64,000 nucleotides of DNA, from positions 1 through 64,000 of the forward strand of contig NZ_JAMTCK010000022.1 in assembly GCF_024171785.1 (NCBI RefSeq), in the 5' to 3' direction. How positions within the stretch are numbered: position 1 is the first letter of the stretch; each line of letters starts with the position of its first letter. This DNA is from Goodfellowiella coeruleoviolacea (GTDB lineage: Bacteria > Actinomycetota > Actinomycetes > Mycobacteriales > Pseudonocardiaceae). Below, piece after piece: positions 54,100-64,000 of the stretch. The translations under genes and the position numbers were made by a program. The notes beneath the pieces were generated by a model. That model made no database searches. It was not told where the DNA came from and saw only the letters and a program-made list of their open reading frames with translations.

Positions 54100-57000
54100 T
54101 TAGGACGCTGAGTGCGGCCTGTTGTTGCCCTTGACGGACACCACCTGCGCGCGTCGGTCACTGGCGTTGTGGTGGTTCAGCACCAACAGGTTGTCGGCCT
54201 TGTCCTTGGCCAGCGCCTCGGCGTTGCGGTTGACCACCAACGCGGTGCCCGGCTTGGCCAGGTAGGACAGGGCCGGGTCGCCGCCGCCCTGCACCCACAG
54301 GCCGGGCCGGAGCGGGTCGAACGACATGGGCGTGGCGATCTGGTCGACCAGGCCGGTGGTGTCGCCCGGGGCGCGGTAGTACCCGGACACGCCGACCGTG
54401 TAGGACAGCCGCGCGGTGTCCGCCGCGGCGTCGATGCCCAGCGCGGCCAGCGAGACCGGCAGCACGGCCACGTTGGTGTCGAACACGTTGGTGTCCACGT
54501 CACCGAACTGGCCGTTCAGCGGCTGAATGTCCACCGAGGGGAAGCTCGGCTGGTTCAGGTCGACCGTGTTGGCCACCAGCACGTCGGTGCCGGTCGGCTT
54601 GGTCACGTAGGTCTCGAAGTCCGCCCGGCCGTCACCGGTGGTGTCGATGTCCACGAACGGAATCGTGTTGTTGCCCAGGTTGTACCAGTTGCCCCAGGTC
54701 ACGATGCCGAACGCGAGCAGCGCGTCCTCGGGCCGGCCCTGTGCTTTGGCCAGCGGCGCGGTGGAGGCCGCGCCCACGTAGCGCAGGTCGCCGCCCTTGG
54801 CGGTCTGGTTCACCGTGCAGCCGGTCGTGACGTTCTTGCGGCACTCCGGCAGCTGCCGCGAGTTGCCCTGCAGTTCCAGCACGCTGACCAGCGACCGGTA
54901 GGCCTGGCTGCCCTGGCCCTGCTGCAGGCCGCGGCCCCGCAGGGTCAGCACGGCCTGGTCGGCGCGGCCCGGGAAGCGGACCGAGTCGGCCGTGGCGATG
55001 TCGGCCACCGGCTTGGGCGCCGAGTACACCGGCACCCGCAGCGGAATGCTCGACCCGCTCTTGGGCGTGAGCACCACGCGGCCGGAGGCGTCGGCGACGA
55101 ACTGCCTGGCCACCCCGAGCTGCTCGGTCACCACGGTCGGGTCGACGGTCTTGGCCAGCGCCTTGGGGTCGTCGATCCTGAGGGTGACCTTCAGCGTGGC
55201 CACGCCCCTGGGGCTGAGCCGCACCGAGTTGGCGGACAGCTGGTAGCTGACGCCCGGGATCTGGGTGATCGCCTGGTACTCGGCGCCGAACTCCACCGGC
55301 TGCACGCCCTTGTTGACCACCTTGATGGTCTTGGTCAGCGACACCGGACCGCCCACCTCGACGGTGCCGAAGGTGACGCTGACCGCGCCGGGGTTGTCCT
55401 GCACCATGGCCAGCACCTGGTTGTCCACGGCGGCCTTGGCGTCGATCCGACCGGCGCCCACCCGCTGCGGGGCCTCCTTGTGACCGGAGGCGTTCTCGCC
55501 GGAGTACACGTCGGCGCCGGCGGTGTTCATCACCGCGGCCTTGACCTCCTCGGGCGTCCAGTCCGGGTGGGTCTGGCGGACCAGCGCGGTGATGCCGGTG
55601 GTGTGCGGGGCAGCCATGGAGGTACCGCTGAGCACGGTGGCCCGGTCGCCGCTGCCGTAGAGCGCGGAGGCGATGGTGTCACCGGGCGCGGCCACGTCCG
55701 GCTTGACCGCCGGTCCGCGCACCCCGCGCGAGGTGAACGAGCTGGGCGTGTCGGTGATCTCCGGGTAGCTGGTGCGCACGGACGCGCGCAGCGCGCCGGC
55801 GAAGCGCACCTGCAGGGTGCCGGCGGCCAGCGCGGGCCGCAGCTGCTTGGTGGCGGTGCCGGTGAACTGGAACACCGGGATGGCCGCGTTGCCGGCGATG
55901 CCGGCGGTGAAGTGGTCGATGCCCGAGGAGAAGATCGCCCCGGCCGCGCCGGCCGCCTGGGCGTTGTTGGCCCGGGCACCCGAACCGCAGCGCCGGGTGG
56001 CGTCGTTGTCGTCCCACTCCAGCCAGACGAACCTGCCGGCAACGGCCGCCTTGTCCGCGGCCGAGTAGGCCAGGCAGCCGTCGGCGTTGGCGGTGTCGGT
56101 CAGCGCCACCACCGGCTTGGTCAGGTCCAGGCTGTCGTAGCCGGTGTAGTTCTGGCTGTACTGGCCGCCCTTGCCGCCGGCCACGTCGGCCGGGGCGGAC
56201 ACCTCGGCCGCGTCGCGCAGCACGAAGGCGTCGCGGGTGCTGGCCACGGTCAGCGCCTCCAGCGTGGTGCCCGGCGAGCCGCCCACGTCGTAGAGGTCAC
56301 CGCCGTTGCCGGCGGAGAACACCGGGACCACGCCGTTCTGCGCCAGCTTGCGCACGAACAGGCTGTCCGGGTCGTCGGGTGCGCCGTAGTCGCTGCCCAG
56401 GGACAGGTTGACCACGTCGAGGTGGTCGCTGAAGTCACCGTCGCCGTCCGGGTCCAGCGCCCAGTCCAGGGCCTGGCCGGTGACGTTGGTGCTGCCGGCG
56501 CAGCCGAACACCTTGATCGCGTAGAGCAGGGCCTTGGGCGCGGTGCCCGGGCCGATGCGCATGGCGTCCAGCGCCTCGGGGGTCAGCTTGCCGTAGTCGC
56601 CGCGGAAGGTGGTGCCGTCCGCGTTGACGCCGAACCCGCCGGCGGTGCCGGCCACGTGCGTGCCGTGCTCGCCGCAGTCCAGCGGGTTGGGGTCGGGCTG
56701 GGGGGTGGCGTGCGCCTCGTCGTTGGCGTCGTAGTCGTCGCCGACCAGGTCGATGCCGCCGACCACCTTGGCGGTGGGGAAGTAGGCGGGGTCGACCTTG
56801 GTCCGGTCGATGGCCTGGTACGCCTCCTTGGTACCGGGCCCGCCGAAGTCGGCGTGGGTGTAGTCGATGCCGGTGTCGATGATGCCGATCCGGACGCCGT
56901 CGCCGTACCTGCCGGTCTGCTGCCAGACGTTGAGCGCCTTGGTCAGCTGGTCCGCGCTGGCGTTGGTGCGGGTCTTGGGCACGACCGTGCGGATGGACTT

Positions 57001-57492
57001 CACGTCCGGCAGCTGCGCCAGCTCGCGCACCTGGGCCGCGTCGGCGGTCACCACCACGCCCGGCACACCGTTGGCGGTGCGGTACAGCTCCTTGGTGCCG
57101 GCGTCACGCGAGCGCAACTGACCGACCACCCGGTTGGCCACCTCACCGGTGTCCGCGACGGCCTTGGTCGCGGCCTGCTTGGCGGCGTTCTTGTCCGCGC
57201 CCTGGCTCTGCTTCTCGTTGAACACGTCCACGGCCGGCTGCCGGTCGAGTTCGACGAAGGCGGTCACCTTGCCCTGCGCCGCGGTCAGCCGGGGCGAGAG
57301 CTTCAGCTGCAACTGCGCGCTGGACAGCCCGTCCGCGCTCGGAACGGGTTGGGCCAGCGGCTCCCCCGAGCCAGCCTCCTGGCCGATCGCGACGCCGGCG
57401 CCGGTTCCGGCGGTCAGCGCCACGGCCATCACCGCGACGGCGGATCTCACCGCCACCCGGCCGACCGAGCCGGGTACTCGCGAAAATCTCAC
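54100..57492 (-). CDS. Secreted subtilisin-family (S8) serine protease with PA domain
   Basis: 1130 residues from GTG at 57492. Signal peptide over the first ~38 residues. An I9-type propeptide region (about 70-180) precedes the peptidase domain, with catalytic Asp206 (GIIDTGIDYTH), His276 (GEHGTHVAG) and Ser625 (LSGTSMAAPHT). A protease-associated domain is inserted at ~460-570. About 450 C-terminal residues form beta-rich Fn3-like domains. It resembles Bacillus Vpr and Streptomyces secreted subtilases. It lies between leuB and serA, which are adjacent in mycobacteria, so it looks inserted. Confidence 0.95.
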   Translation of the reverse strand: MRFSRVPGSVGRVAVRSAVAVMAVALTAGTGAGVAIGQEAGSGEPLAQPVPSADGLSSAQLQLKLSPRLTAAQGKVTAFVELDRQPAVDVFNEKQSQGADKNAAKQAATKAVADTGEVANRVVGQLRSRDAGTKELYRTANGVPGVVVTADAAQVRELAQLPDVKSIRTVVPKTRTNASADQLTKALNVWQQTGRYGDGVRIGIIDTGIDYTHADFGGPGTKEAYQAIDRTKVDPAYFPTAKVVGGIDLVGDDYDANDEAHATPQPDPNPLDCGEHGTHVAGTAGGFGVNADGTTFRGDYGKLTPEALDAMRIGPGTAPKALLYAIKVFGCAGSTNVTGQALDWALDPDGDGDFSDHLDVVNLSLGSDYGAPDDPDSLFVRKLAQNGVVPVFSAGNGGDLYDVGGSPGTTLEALTVASTRDAFVLRDAAEVSAPADVAGGKGGQYSQNYTGYDSLDLTKPVVALTDTANADGCLAYSAADKAAVAGRFVWLEWDDNDATRRCGSGARANNAQAAGAAGAIFSSGIDHFTAGIAGNAAIPVFQFTGTATKQLRPALAAGTLQVRFAGALRASVRTSYPEITDTPSSFTSRGVRGPAVKPDVAAPGDTIASALYGSGDRATVLSGTSMAAPHTTGITALVRQTHPDWTPEEVKAAVMNTAGADVYSGENASGHKEAPQRVGAGRIDAKAAVDNQVLAMVQDNPGAVSVTFGTVEVGGPVSLTKTIKVVNKGVQPVEFGAEYQAITQIPGVSYQLSANSVRLSPRGVATLKVTLRIDDPKALAKTVDPTVVTEQLGVARQFVADASGRVVLTPKSGSSIPLRVPVYSAPKPVADIATADSVRFPGRADQAVLTLRGRGLQQGQGSQAYRSLVSVLELQGNSRQLPECRKNVTTGCTVNQTAKGGDLRYVGAASTAPLAKAQGRPEDALLAFGIVTWGNWYNLGNNTIPFVDIDTTGDGRADFETYVTKPTGTDVLVANTVDLNQPSFPSVDIQPLNGQFGDVDTNVFDTNVAVLPVSLAALGIDAAADTARLSYTVGVSGYYRAPGDTTGLVDQIATPMSFDPLRPGLWVQGGGDPALSYLAKPGTALVVNRNAEALAKDKADNLLVLNHHNASDRRAQVVSVKGNNRPHSAS

Positions 57493-57504
57493 TGATTGAC
57501 CTCA

Positions 57505-57675
57505 CCGGAGGTCGTCTCCGACCTGCTGCGCGCCGCCGGCCGCGAGTGCCGCCCCGGGCAGTGGTTCACCGCGCTGGTTTCCCTGCGGTGCCGGGGGAAG
57601 GCGGCGTCAGCGTGGCGTCGCTGCCCTCGCGCGACGCCTGGTCCGACCTCACCGATCGGAACCTAATGGCAAATC
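57505..57675 (+). pseudogene. Possible frameshifted coding remnant
   Basis: Plus-strand frames read EVVSDLLRAAGRECRPGQWF (then TALVSL). After a frame change near 57591, VPGEGGVSVASLPSRDAWSD runs on to TAG at about 57685. Both pieces look protein-like with the local codon bias, but no start and no known family are seen. It may be a decayed gene end between serA and the subtilase. Weakly supported. Confidence 0.3.
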
Positions 57676-57803
57676 ACCCGACTTAGTTAGCCCATTAGGG
57701 TGAAGGTCGACCGTCCTCATGACACAAAAAGACAACGCCGGCCGTGCGTGCCCCGGTGGTGGTGCGCTTTCGGTGCGATTGCGGGAAAACCGGGAGAACC
57801 GGA

Positions 57804-57835
57804 CCGGCTCCGGACGGGGTGCCGTCCGGAGCCGG
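57804..57835 (-). terminator. Terminator after serA
   Basis: A perfect 12-base-pair stem (57804-57815 with 57824-57835) and an 8-base loop lie ~90 bases beyond the serA stop. The rest of 57493-57926 holds only the doubtful coding remnant and the subtilase promoter region. Confidence 0.75.
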
Positions 57836-57926
57836 TGCCAGGGTGGTCTGTCCGCCGGGCCGCGCGCCGGCGGCACGGGGACCGGGGTGGGATCCCCGTC
57901 GATCAGGCGCTCAGTCGAGCAGGCGC

Positions 57927-59525
57927 TCAGTCGAACAGGATGGTGCGCACGGTGTGCGCGCCGACCGACGCGCCGATCGGCTCCAGCACGGCGGCGTCCA
58001 CCGGCCGGTCCACCCGCAGCAGCATGACCGCGTCCGAGCCGACCTTGGTCTGGCTGATCTGCGCGGCCTCGATGTTCACGCCCGCCTCGCCGAGCAGCGT
58101 GCCGACCGTGCCCATCACGCCGGGGCGGTCCCGGTACTCCAGCAGCAGCACGCTGCCCTCGGCGCGCAGGTCGAAGTGCCGGCCGTTGATCTCGACCAGC
58201 TTCTCCACCTGGTCCAGACCGGTGAGCGTGCCGGACACGCGCTGCACGCTGCCGTCGGCCTGCACCGCGCGCACCGTCACCAGGCTGCGGTGGTTGGCGC
58301 TCTCCGACTCCTTGACCAGGTTCACGGCCACCCCGCGCTCCTCGGCCAGCCGCGGCGCGTTCACGAAGGTGACCTGGTCCTCGACAATGCCGGAGAACAC
58401 CCCGCGCAGCGCGGCCAGCGGCAGCACGGTCACGTCCTCATTGGACAGTTCGCCGCGGACCTCGACGGTGACCGAGGCGGGCAGCTTGTTGGTCAGCGCG
58501 GCCAGCACCGTGCCGAGCTTCTGCACCAGCGGCAGGTAGGGCCGCACCTCCTCGCCGACCACGCCACCGCTCTGCACGTTGACCGCGTCGGGCACGAAGT
58601 CGCCGCGCAGCGCGAGCAGCACCGACTCGGCCACGTCCGTGCCGGCCCGGTCCTGCGCCTCGGCCGTTGACGCGCCCAGGTGCGGGGTGACCACCACGTT
58701 GGGCAGCTCGAACAGCGGGCTGGAGGTGGTGGGCTCGGCCTCGAACACGTCCACGCCGGCACCGCCGACCCGCCCCTCGCGCACCGCCTCGGCCAGCGCG
58801 CTCTCGTCGATCAGGCCACCGCGCGCGGCGTTGACGATCAGCACCCCCTGCTTGACCTTGGCCAGCTGCTCGGCGCCGATCAGGCCCTTGGTCTCCGGCG
58901 TCTTGGGCAGGTGGATGGAGATCGCGTCGGCGCGCTCCAGCAGCTCGTCCAGGCTGACCAGCTCGATGCCCAACTGGGCGGCGCGGGCCGGGGCCACGTA
59001 GGGGTCGTAGGCGATCAGCTTGGCGCCGAACGCGGCCAACCGGGTGGCGACCAGCTGGCCGATCTTGCCGAGGCCGACCACGCCCACGGTCTTGCCGTTG
59101 ATCTCCACACCGGTGAAGGCGCTGCGCTTCCACTCGCCGGCGCGCAGGCTGGCGTCGGCCGCCGGCACCCGCCTGGCCACGGCCAGCAACAGGGCGATGG
59201 CGTGCTCCGCCGCCGAGACGATGTTGGACGTGGGGGCGTTGACCACCATGACGCCGCGCTGGGTGGCGGCCGGCACCTCGACGTTGTCCAGACCGACCCC
59301 GGCGCGGGCCACCACCTTCAGCCGGTTGCCGGCGTTGAGGACCTCGGCGTCCACTTTGGTCGCGGAACGCACCAGCAGGGCGTCGGCCTCGGCGACGGCG
59401 GCCAGCAGCGCGGGCCGGTCGGTGCCGTCGACATGGCGGATCTCAACCTCGTCGCCAAGGACGTCCAGCACGGAAGAGGCCAGCTTTTCAGCGATGAGAA
59501 CGACGGGTCGGCTGGGGTTGGTCAC
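57927..59525 (-). CDS. serA: D-3-phosphoglycerate dehydrogenase
   Basis: 532 residues from GTG at 59525. First step of serine synthesis. The substrate and Rossmann domains show VARAGVGLDNVEVPAA, VGVVGLGKIGQLVATRL and VVVTPHLGASTAEAQ (catalytic His). The ASB intervening domain and a C-terminal ACT domain (VLLLEYRDRPGVMGTVGTLL) follow, as in the long actinobacterial form that is feedback-inhibited by serine. The position equals Rv2996c. Confidence 0.97.
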   Translation of the reverse strand: MTNPSRPVVLIAEKLASSVLDVLGDEVEIRHVDGTDRPALLAAVAEADALLVRSATKVDAEVLNAGNRLKVVARAGVGLDNVEVPAATQRGVMVVNAPTSNIVSAAEHAIALLLAVARRVPAADASLRAGEWKRSAFTGVEINGKTVGVVGLGKIGQLVATRLAAFGAKLIAYDPYVAPARAAQLGIELVSLDELLERADAISIHLPKTPETKGLIGAEQLAKVKQGVLIVNAARGGLIDESALAEAVREGRVGGAGVDVFEAEPTTSSPLFELPNVVVTPHLGASTAEAQDRAGTDVAESVLLALRGDFVPDAVNVQSGGVVGEEVRPYLPLVQKLGTVLAALTNKLPASVTVEVRGELSNEDVTVLPLAALRGVFSGIVEDQVTFVNAPRLAEERGVAVNLVKESESANHRSLVTVRAVQADGSVQRVSGTLTGLDQVEKLVEINGRHFDLRAEGSVLLLEYRDRPGVMGTVGTLLGEAGVNIEAAQISQTKVGSDAVMLLRVDRPVDAAVLEPIGASVGAHTVRTILFD

Positions 59526-60095
59526 AGGGTGCTCCCAGAATCGGTGGACGTCTGGCGAGCGCGGGCCGGTAGGAGGCTGGAACCTCGGTGGAGATCGTGT
59601 CCGGCTGCCGTCGAACGTTCCCGTCCCGTTGGCTCGTGGACCCGGACCCGTGGCCCTAGTTCGTGGACCCGCGCCAGCCGGTCACGGCGCTGTGCCCGGA
59701 CCACGCGGATTGTAGCCGTGGTTTGTGAACGCATTCTCAAAAGGGTGGTACGGATAACGGCACCGGAGTCGCGGACAACGACGCGGTGATCCACTCAGGA
59801 CGAGCGCTACCGGAAATACTCGACGTTGTCACGCTTTCCAGTGAAAAGCTTCGCGCGAAACGCCTGAGTGCCGAGTGGGCGGCCGGGCCGCGGTCGCCCA
59901 CACCCGCGTGCTGCCCCGGCCCCGGCCGCGCTCGTCAGTGCGACCAGGGCCGGTCCGGTTCGTGGCGTTCGGTGCTGTTCTTCGCCTTCTGCGCGCCGTT
60001 GGGCGCGGTTCTGGCCGATCGCCATTGCGGCGGCGGGAATCAACCCGGGGCACCGACCGCACCACGGGGAAAAGCGGCCGTTCGAACTGGTGGGA
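59526..60095. other. serA upstream region, no gene seen
   Basis: 570 bases with only low-complexity shadow frames. On the minus strand TACAAT at 59714-59709 is the best -10 candidate for serA and would give a ~175-base leader. I see no riboswitch or leader-peptide pattern. Confidence 0.5.
59709..59714 (-). promoter_or_regulatory. Candidate -10 box for serA
   Basis: TACAAT on the minus strand in an unusually AT-rich patch; a TTGAGA 20 bases upstream is a poorly spaced -35. Confidence 0.35.
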
Positions 60096-60365
60096 TCACC
60101 AGGGTTCGTCGAACTCGCCGTCCTTGGCGCCCGCGATGAACGCGTCCCACTCGGCCGGCGTGAACACCAGCACCGGCCCCTCGGGGTGGGCCGAGTTGCG
60201 CATGGCCACATAGGTGACGCCGTCGGTGTGCGGCACGAAGGCCACCTCGACGTGCTCGCCATCGGGGTCGCTGCTGTCGTCACCGCGCTGCCACTCGGCG
60301 TTGGTCAGGTCGAGCTTGCCCCGAACCTCTGCCTTGTCGTCGTAGATGGGCGCGCTGTCAGTCAT
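60096..60365 (-). CDS. DUF397 protein without adjacent regulator
   Basis: 89 residues from ATG at 60365 (gggggt upstream). Acidic start MTDSAPIYDDKAEVRGKLDL, then a DUF397-like core (EHVEVAFVPHTDGVTYVAMR) and the typical end GPVLVFTPAEWDAFIAGAKD. DUF397 genes usually follow an XRE/DUF5753 gene; none is next to this one, so its partner must be elsewhere. Confidence 0.88.
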   Translation of the reverse strand: MTDSAPIYDDKAEVRGKLDLTNAEWQRGDDSSDPDGEHVEVAFVPHTDGVTYVAMRNSAHPEGPVLVFTPAEWDAFIAGAKDGEFDEPW

Positions 60366-60773
60366 GTTGACCCCCTTGTTCCGACGTGATCGCATCCGGT
60401 GACCACCCGGTCACCGCCGCGTGCACGGTATACGGCCGGGCCGGCGCCAACGCCCGGCGGGGCGACACCGACCGCTGCCGTGGCGCGGCGCGCGCGGGAG
60501 CGAACGGTGTTCACCGACCGCACCCCATCCCCCACCCTCTCCGGGGGGCGTCCCCTGGACCAGCCTATTCCGCCACCCCCGCCCACACCGCCCCGCCGGC
60601 GGAGCCGGTGGACAACCACAGCGGGTGTGGACAACTCCATCCACGATCGGGTGATCTTGGGCTGAATCAGTCAAATCTGTGCTACAGCACCCGGAACCGA
60701 GCCGGGGCCGGGCCCGGCCGGTTCCGGTGGGAATCCGACTCGGGCCCGGCCCCGGGCCGCGCTGGGATCGTGC
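60366..60773. other. Region between DUF397 gene and ilvC, no gene seen
   Basis: 408 bases. It holds the ilvC terminator at its right end and presumably the DUF397 promoter near 60420-60440 (tatac on the minus strand). Open frames here are Pro/Arg/Gly-rich shadows. Confidence 0.6.
60702..60755 (-). terminator. Terminator after ilvC
   Basis: A perfect 15-base-pair GC stem (60702-60716 with 60741-60755) around a 24-base loop lies 19 bases past the ilvC stop. Confidence 0.8.
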
Positions 60774-61847
<1,074 letters not shown>

Positions 61848-61879
61848 TCAAGCGCAGGGGTTCAGCGCGTGCCGGCCGC

Positions 61880-62386
61880 TCAACGCACCGCGGTGGCGGT
61901 GATCGAGCGCGCTCCCCGGCCGATGGCGACCATTCCGGATTGGACGATCTCCCGCAGACCGTACGGCTCCAGCATCCGCAACAGCGCATCGAGCTTGTCG
62001 GATGTGCCCGTCGCCTCAATGGTGACCGCCTCGGGTGAGACGTCCACCACCTTGGCGCGGAACAGCTGCACGGTTTCCAGCACCTGGCTGCGCACGGTCG
62101 CGTCGGCCCGAACCTTAACCAGCAGCAGCTGGCGCTGCACCGCCGCGGCCGGTTCCAGCTCGACGATCTTGATGATGTTGACCAGCTTGTTCAGCTGCTT
62201 GGTCACCTGCTCCAGGGGCAGTTCCTCGACCGAGACCACGATGGTCATCCGGGAGATGTCCGGGTGCTCGGTCCGCCCGACCGCGAGCGACTCGATGTTG
62301 AAGCCGCGCCGGGAGAACAGGCCGGCGACCCGGGCGAGCACACCGGGCTTGTCCTCCACCAGCACGCTCAGGGTGTGCCTACTCAT
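61880..62386 (-). CDS. ilvN: Acetolactate synthase small (regulatory) subunit
   Basis: 168 residues from ATG at 62386. ACT domain at the start: HTLSVLVEDKPGVLARVAGL and GFNIESLAVGRTEHPD, then the C-terminal activation domain. It gives valine feedback control to IlvB. Same length as mycobacterial IlvN. Confidence 0.97.
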   Translation of the reverse strand: MSRHTLSVLVEDKPGVLARVAGLFSRRGFNIESLAVGRTEHPDISRMTIVVSVEELPLEQVTKQLNKLVNIIKIVELEPAAAVQRQLLLVKVRADATVRSQVLETVQLFRAKVVDVSPEAVTIEATGTSDKLDALLRMLEPYGLREIVQSGMVAIGRGARSITATAVR

Positions 62387-62451
62387 GTCGTGTCGTTCCT
62401 CACCGTCGCGATCCTCGTGCACCCGGCCGAGTGCGCCCGGCCGCCGCGGAC

Positions 62452-64000
62452 TCACACATCGTCTTCCTCGAACAGCGGGCGAATGCCCCTGGCGGCCATG
62501 ATCTGGTCGTTGCCGGCGCCGGCCGCGACCATCGGCCAGACCTGCGCGTCCTTGCCGACCACGAAGTCGATCACCACCGGGCGGTCGTTGATCTCCATCG
62601 CGGCGCGGATGGTCTCGTCCACGCTCTCCCGTGACTCGCAGCGCAGCCCGGCGCAGCCCAGCGCCTCGGCGAGCAGCTTGAAGTCGGGGATGCGGTGCTT
62701 GTGCGTGCCCAGGTCGGTGTTGGAGTAGCGCTCCTCGTAGAACAGGGTCTGCCACTGGCGGACCATGCCCAGGTTGCCGTTGTTGATCACGGCGACCTTG
62801 ATCGGCAACCCCTCGATGGCGCAGGTGGCCAGTTCCTGGTTGGTCATCTGGAAGCAGCCGTCGCCGTCGATGGCCCAGACCTGCCGGTCCGGCCGACCGG
62901 CCTTGGCGCCCATGGCCGCGGGCACGGCGAAGCCCATGGTGCCGAGGCCACCGGAGTTGATCCAGGTCCCCGGGTGCTCGTAGGAGATGAACTGCGCGGC
63001 CCACATCTGGTGCTGGCCGACGCCCGCCGTGTAGATCGCCTCGGGCCCGACCAGCTTGCCGATCCGCTCGATCACGTACTGCGGGGACAGCGTGCCGTCG
63101 GCCGGCCAGTCGTAGCCCAGCGGGAAGGTCTGCCGCCACTGGTCGACCTGCTGCCACCAGGGCCCCAGATCGGGCTGGTCCGCCTCGGCCTGGCGCTCGG
63201 CCCGGACCGCGTCGATCAGCTCGCCGATGATCTCCTTGCAGTCGCCCACGATCGGCACGTCCGCGCGCCGGTTCTTGGAGATCTCCGCCGGGTCGATGTC
63301 GGCGTGCACCACGGCGGCGTCCGGCGCGAACGAGGACAGCTGGCCGGTCACCCGGTCGTCGAAGCGCGCGCCCAGCGCGACCAGCAGGTCGGCCCGTTGC
63401 ATGGCGGCCACGGCCGCGACCGAACCGTGCATGCCGGGCATGCCCAGGTGCTGGCGGTGCGAGTCGGGGAAGGCCCCGCGCGCCATCAGCGTGGTCACCA
63501 CCGGGATGTTGGTCAGCTCGGCCAGTTCCAGCAGTTCGGCCGAGGCGCCGGCCTTGATCACGCCACCGCCGACGTAGAGGACCGGTCGACGCGCCCTGGC
63601 GATGAGCTTGGCCGCCTCCCTGACCTGCTTGCCGTGCGGCCTGGTGGTCGGCCGGTAGCCGGGCAGCCGCAGCTCCGGCGGCCAGGAGAAGGTGGTCATC
63701 TCCTGGAGCACGTCCTTGGGGATGTCCACCAGCACCGGGCCGGGACGGCCGGTCGAGGCCAGGTGGAACGCCTCGGCGATCGCCCTCGGGATCTCGGCCG
63801 GGTCGGTGACCAGGACGTTGTGCTTGGTGACCGGCATGGTGATGCCGCAGATGTCGGCTTCCTGGAACGCGTCCGTGCCGATCAGCGACCGGCTCTGCTG
63901 GCCGGTGATGGCCACCACGGGCACCGAGTCCATGTTGGCGTCGGCCAGCGGGGTCACCAGGTTGGTCGCGCCCGGACCCGAGGTGGCCATGCACACCCCG
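62452..64000 (-). CDS. ilvB: Acetolactate synthase large subunit (5' end outside window)
   Basis: About 515 C-terminal residues are visible; the usual ~620-residue enzyme suggests ~100 N-terminal residues, including the catalytic Glu, lie beyond the window end. It joins two pyruvates, or pyruvate and 2-oxobutyrate, using thiamine diphosphate. Visible motifs: [19 protein letters not shown], the FAD/middle domain ([17 protein letters not shown]) and TPP/Mg site [15 protein letters not shown] with [12 protein letters not shown]. Any ilvB leader/attenuator is out of view. Confidence 0.97.
   Translation of the reverse strand, partial: GVCMATSGPGATNLVTPLADANMDSVPVVAITGQQSRSLIGTDAFQEADICGITMPVTKHNVLVTDPAEIPRAIAEAFHLASTGRPGPVLVDIPKDVLQEMTTFSWPPELRLPGYRPTTRPHGKQVREAAKLIARARRPVLYVGGGVIKAGASAELLELAELTNIPVVTTLMARGAFPDSHRQHLGMPGMHGSVAAVAAMQRADLLVALGARFDDRVTGQLSSFAPDAAVVHADIDPAEISKNRRADVPIVGDCKEIIGELIDAVRAERQAEADQPDLGPWWQQVDQWRQTFPLGYDWPADGTLSPQYVIERIGKLVGPEAIYTAGVGQHQMWAAQFISYEHPGTWINSGGLGTMGFAVPAAMGAKAGRPDRQVWAIDGDGCFQMTNQELATCAIEGLPIKVAVINNGNLGMVRQWQTLFYEERYSNTDLGTHKHRIPDFKLLAEALGCAGLRCESRESVDETIRAAMEINDRPVVIDFVVGKDAQVWPMVAAGAGNDQIMAARGIRPLFEEDDV

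Noticed and set aside
54112-57495. 1127-residue open frame antisense to the subtilase
   Set aside because: Low-complexity His/Gly/Val/Arg product with no motifs; the subtilase frame has a full catalytic triad and signal peptide.
57649-57876. 75-residue minus-strand frame between serA and the subtilase
   Set aside because: It runs through the serA terminator and has Pro/Arg-rich shadow composition.
59868-60389. Open frames across the serA/DUF397 upstream DNA
   Set aside because: They overlap the convincing DUF397 gene on the other strand and have no recognisable domains.

Overview
The window is chromosomal DNA of a high-GC actinobacterium, most likely of the order Pseudonocardiales. This is inferred from very high GC at third codon positions, many GTG starts, a HupB-type HU protein with a long Lys/Ala/Thr tail, an F420 biosynthesis gene (cofC/fbiD), XRE/DUF5753-DUF397 pairs, a streptogrisin-like secreted protein, and gene order shared with Mycobacterium. 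The core genes follow the order recalled from M. tuberculosis: pyc, recG, DAK2 gene, ung, thiL, DUF3515, ddl, gpsA, fbiD, ppk, mutT1, hupB, leuD, leuC, IclR regulator, tRNA-Glu/Gln, FAH-family gene, leuB, serA, ilvC, ilvN, ilvB. Islands of other genes lie between these blocks.

Layout. 1-1.5 kb: tail of an IS4-type transposase, a dispersed repeat, and an overlapping two-gene cassette that looks toxin-like. 1.7-5 kb: pyruvate carboxylase. 5.2-16.8 kb: accessory genes, comprising a lipoprotein, a membrane Ser/Thr kinase, a cupin facing a MocR regulator, an ATPase-less UgpA/E/B-like ABC importer, a hendecad-repeat DivIVA-like protein, a TPR protein and a small secreted protein. 17-25.4 kb: recG, DAK2, ung, gamma-carbonic anhydrase, GNAT, thiL, a stand-alone Lrp ligand domain and DUF3515. 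25.5-33.3 kb: VOC, ddl overlapped by a MocR gene, an orphan Phd-type antitoxin, a flavin-split-barrel protein, cysteine dioxygenase behind a probable cysteine leader peptide, and an overlapping plsC-gpsA-metB-type operon. 33.5-38 kb: cofC, a small CSD-like gene, ppk and mutT1. 38-42.7 kb: hupB, leuCD, divergent ltbR/ndgR and two tRNAs. 42.8-48.6 kb: accessory genes, including an XRE/DUF397 cassette and a secreted chymotrypsin-fold protein that has lost its catalytic triad. 48.7-64 kb: cimA behind an Ile-codon attenuator, an ArsR/VOC pair, a phosphotransferase, leuB, a large subtilase, serA, a DUF397 protein and ilvC-ilvN-ilvB (ilvB is cut by the window end).

Functional picture. The right half concentrates branched-chain amino-acid and serine synthesis (leuB, leuC, leuD, cimA, ilvB, ilvN, ilvC, serA), with pyruvate carboxylase at the left end. 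Regulation visible in the DNA includes an inverted repeat at leuC/ltbR, an MIII leader plus intrinsic terminator before cimA, and a short leader ORF ending in a Leu-Cys motif before cysteine dioxygenase. The most interesting items for follow-up are the inactive streptogrisin-like protein next to an XRE/DUF397 cassette, the two leader-peptide elements, the MocR-ddl overlap, the paired dispersed repeats, and the toxin-like cassette beside the IS remnant. Family names rest on recognised motifs and remembered homologues; no database search was run.
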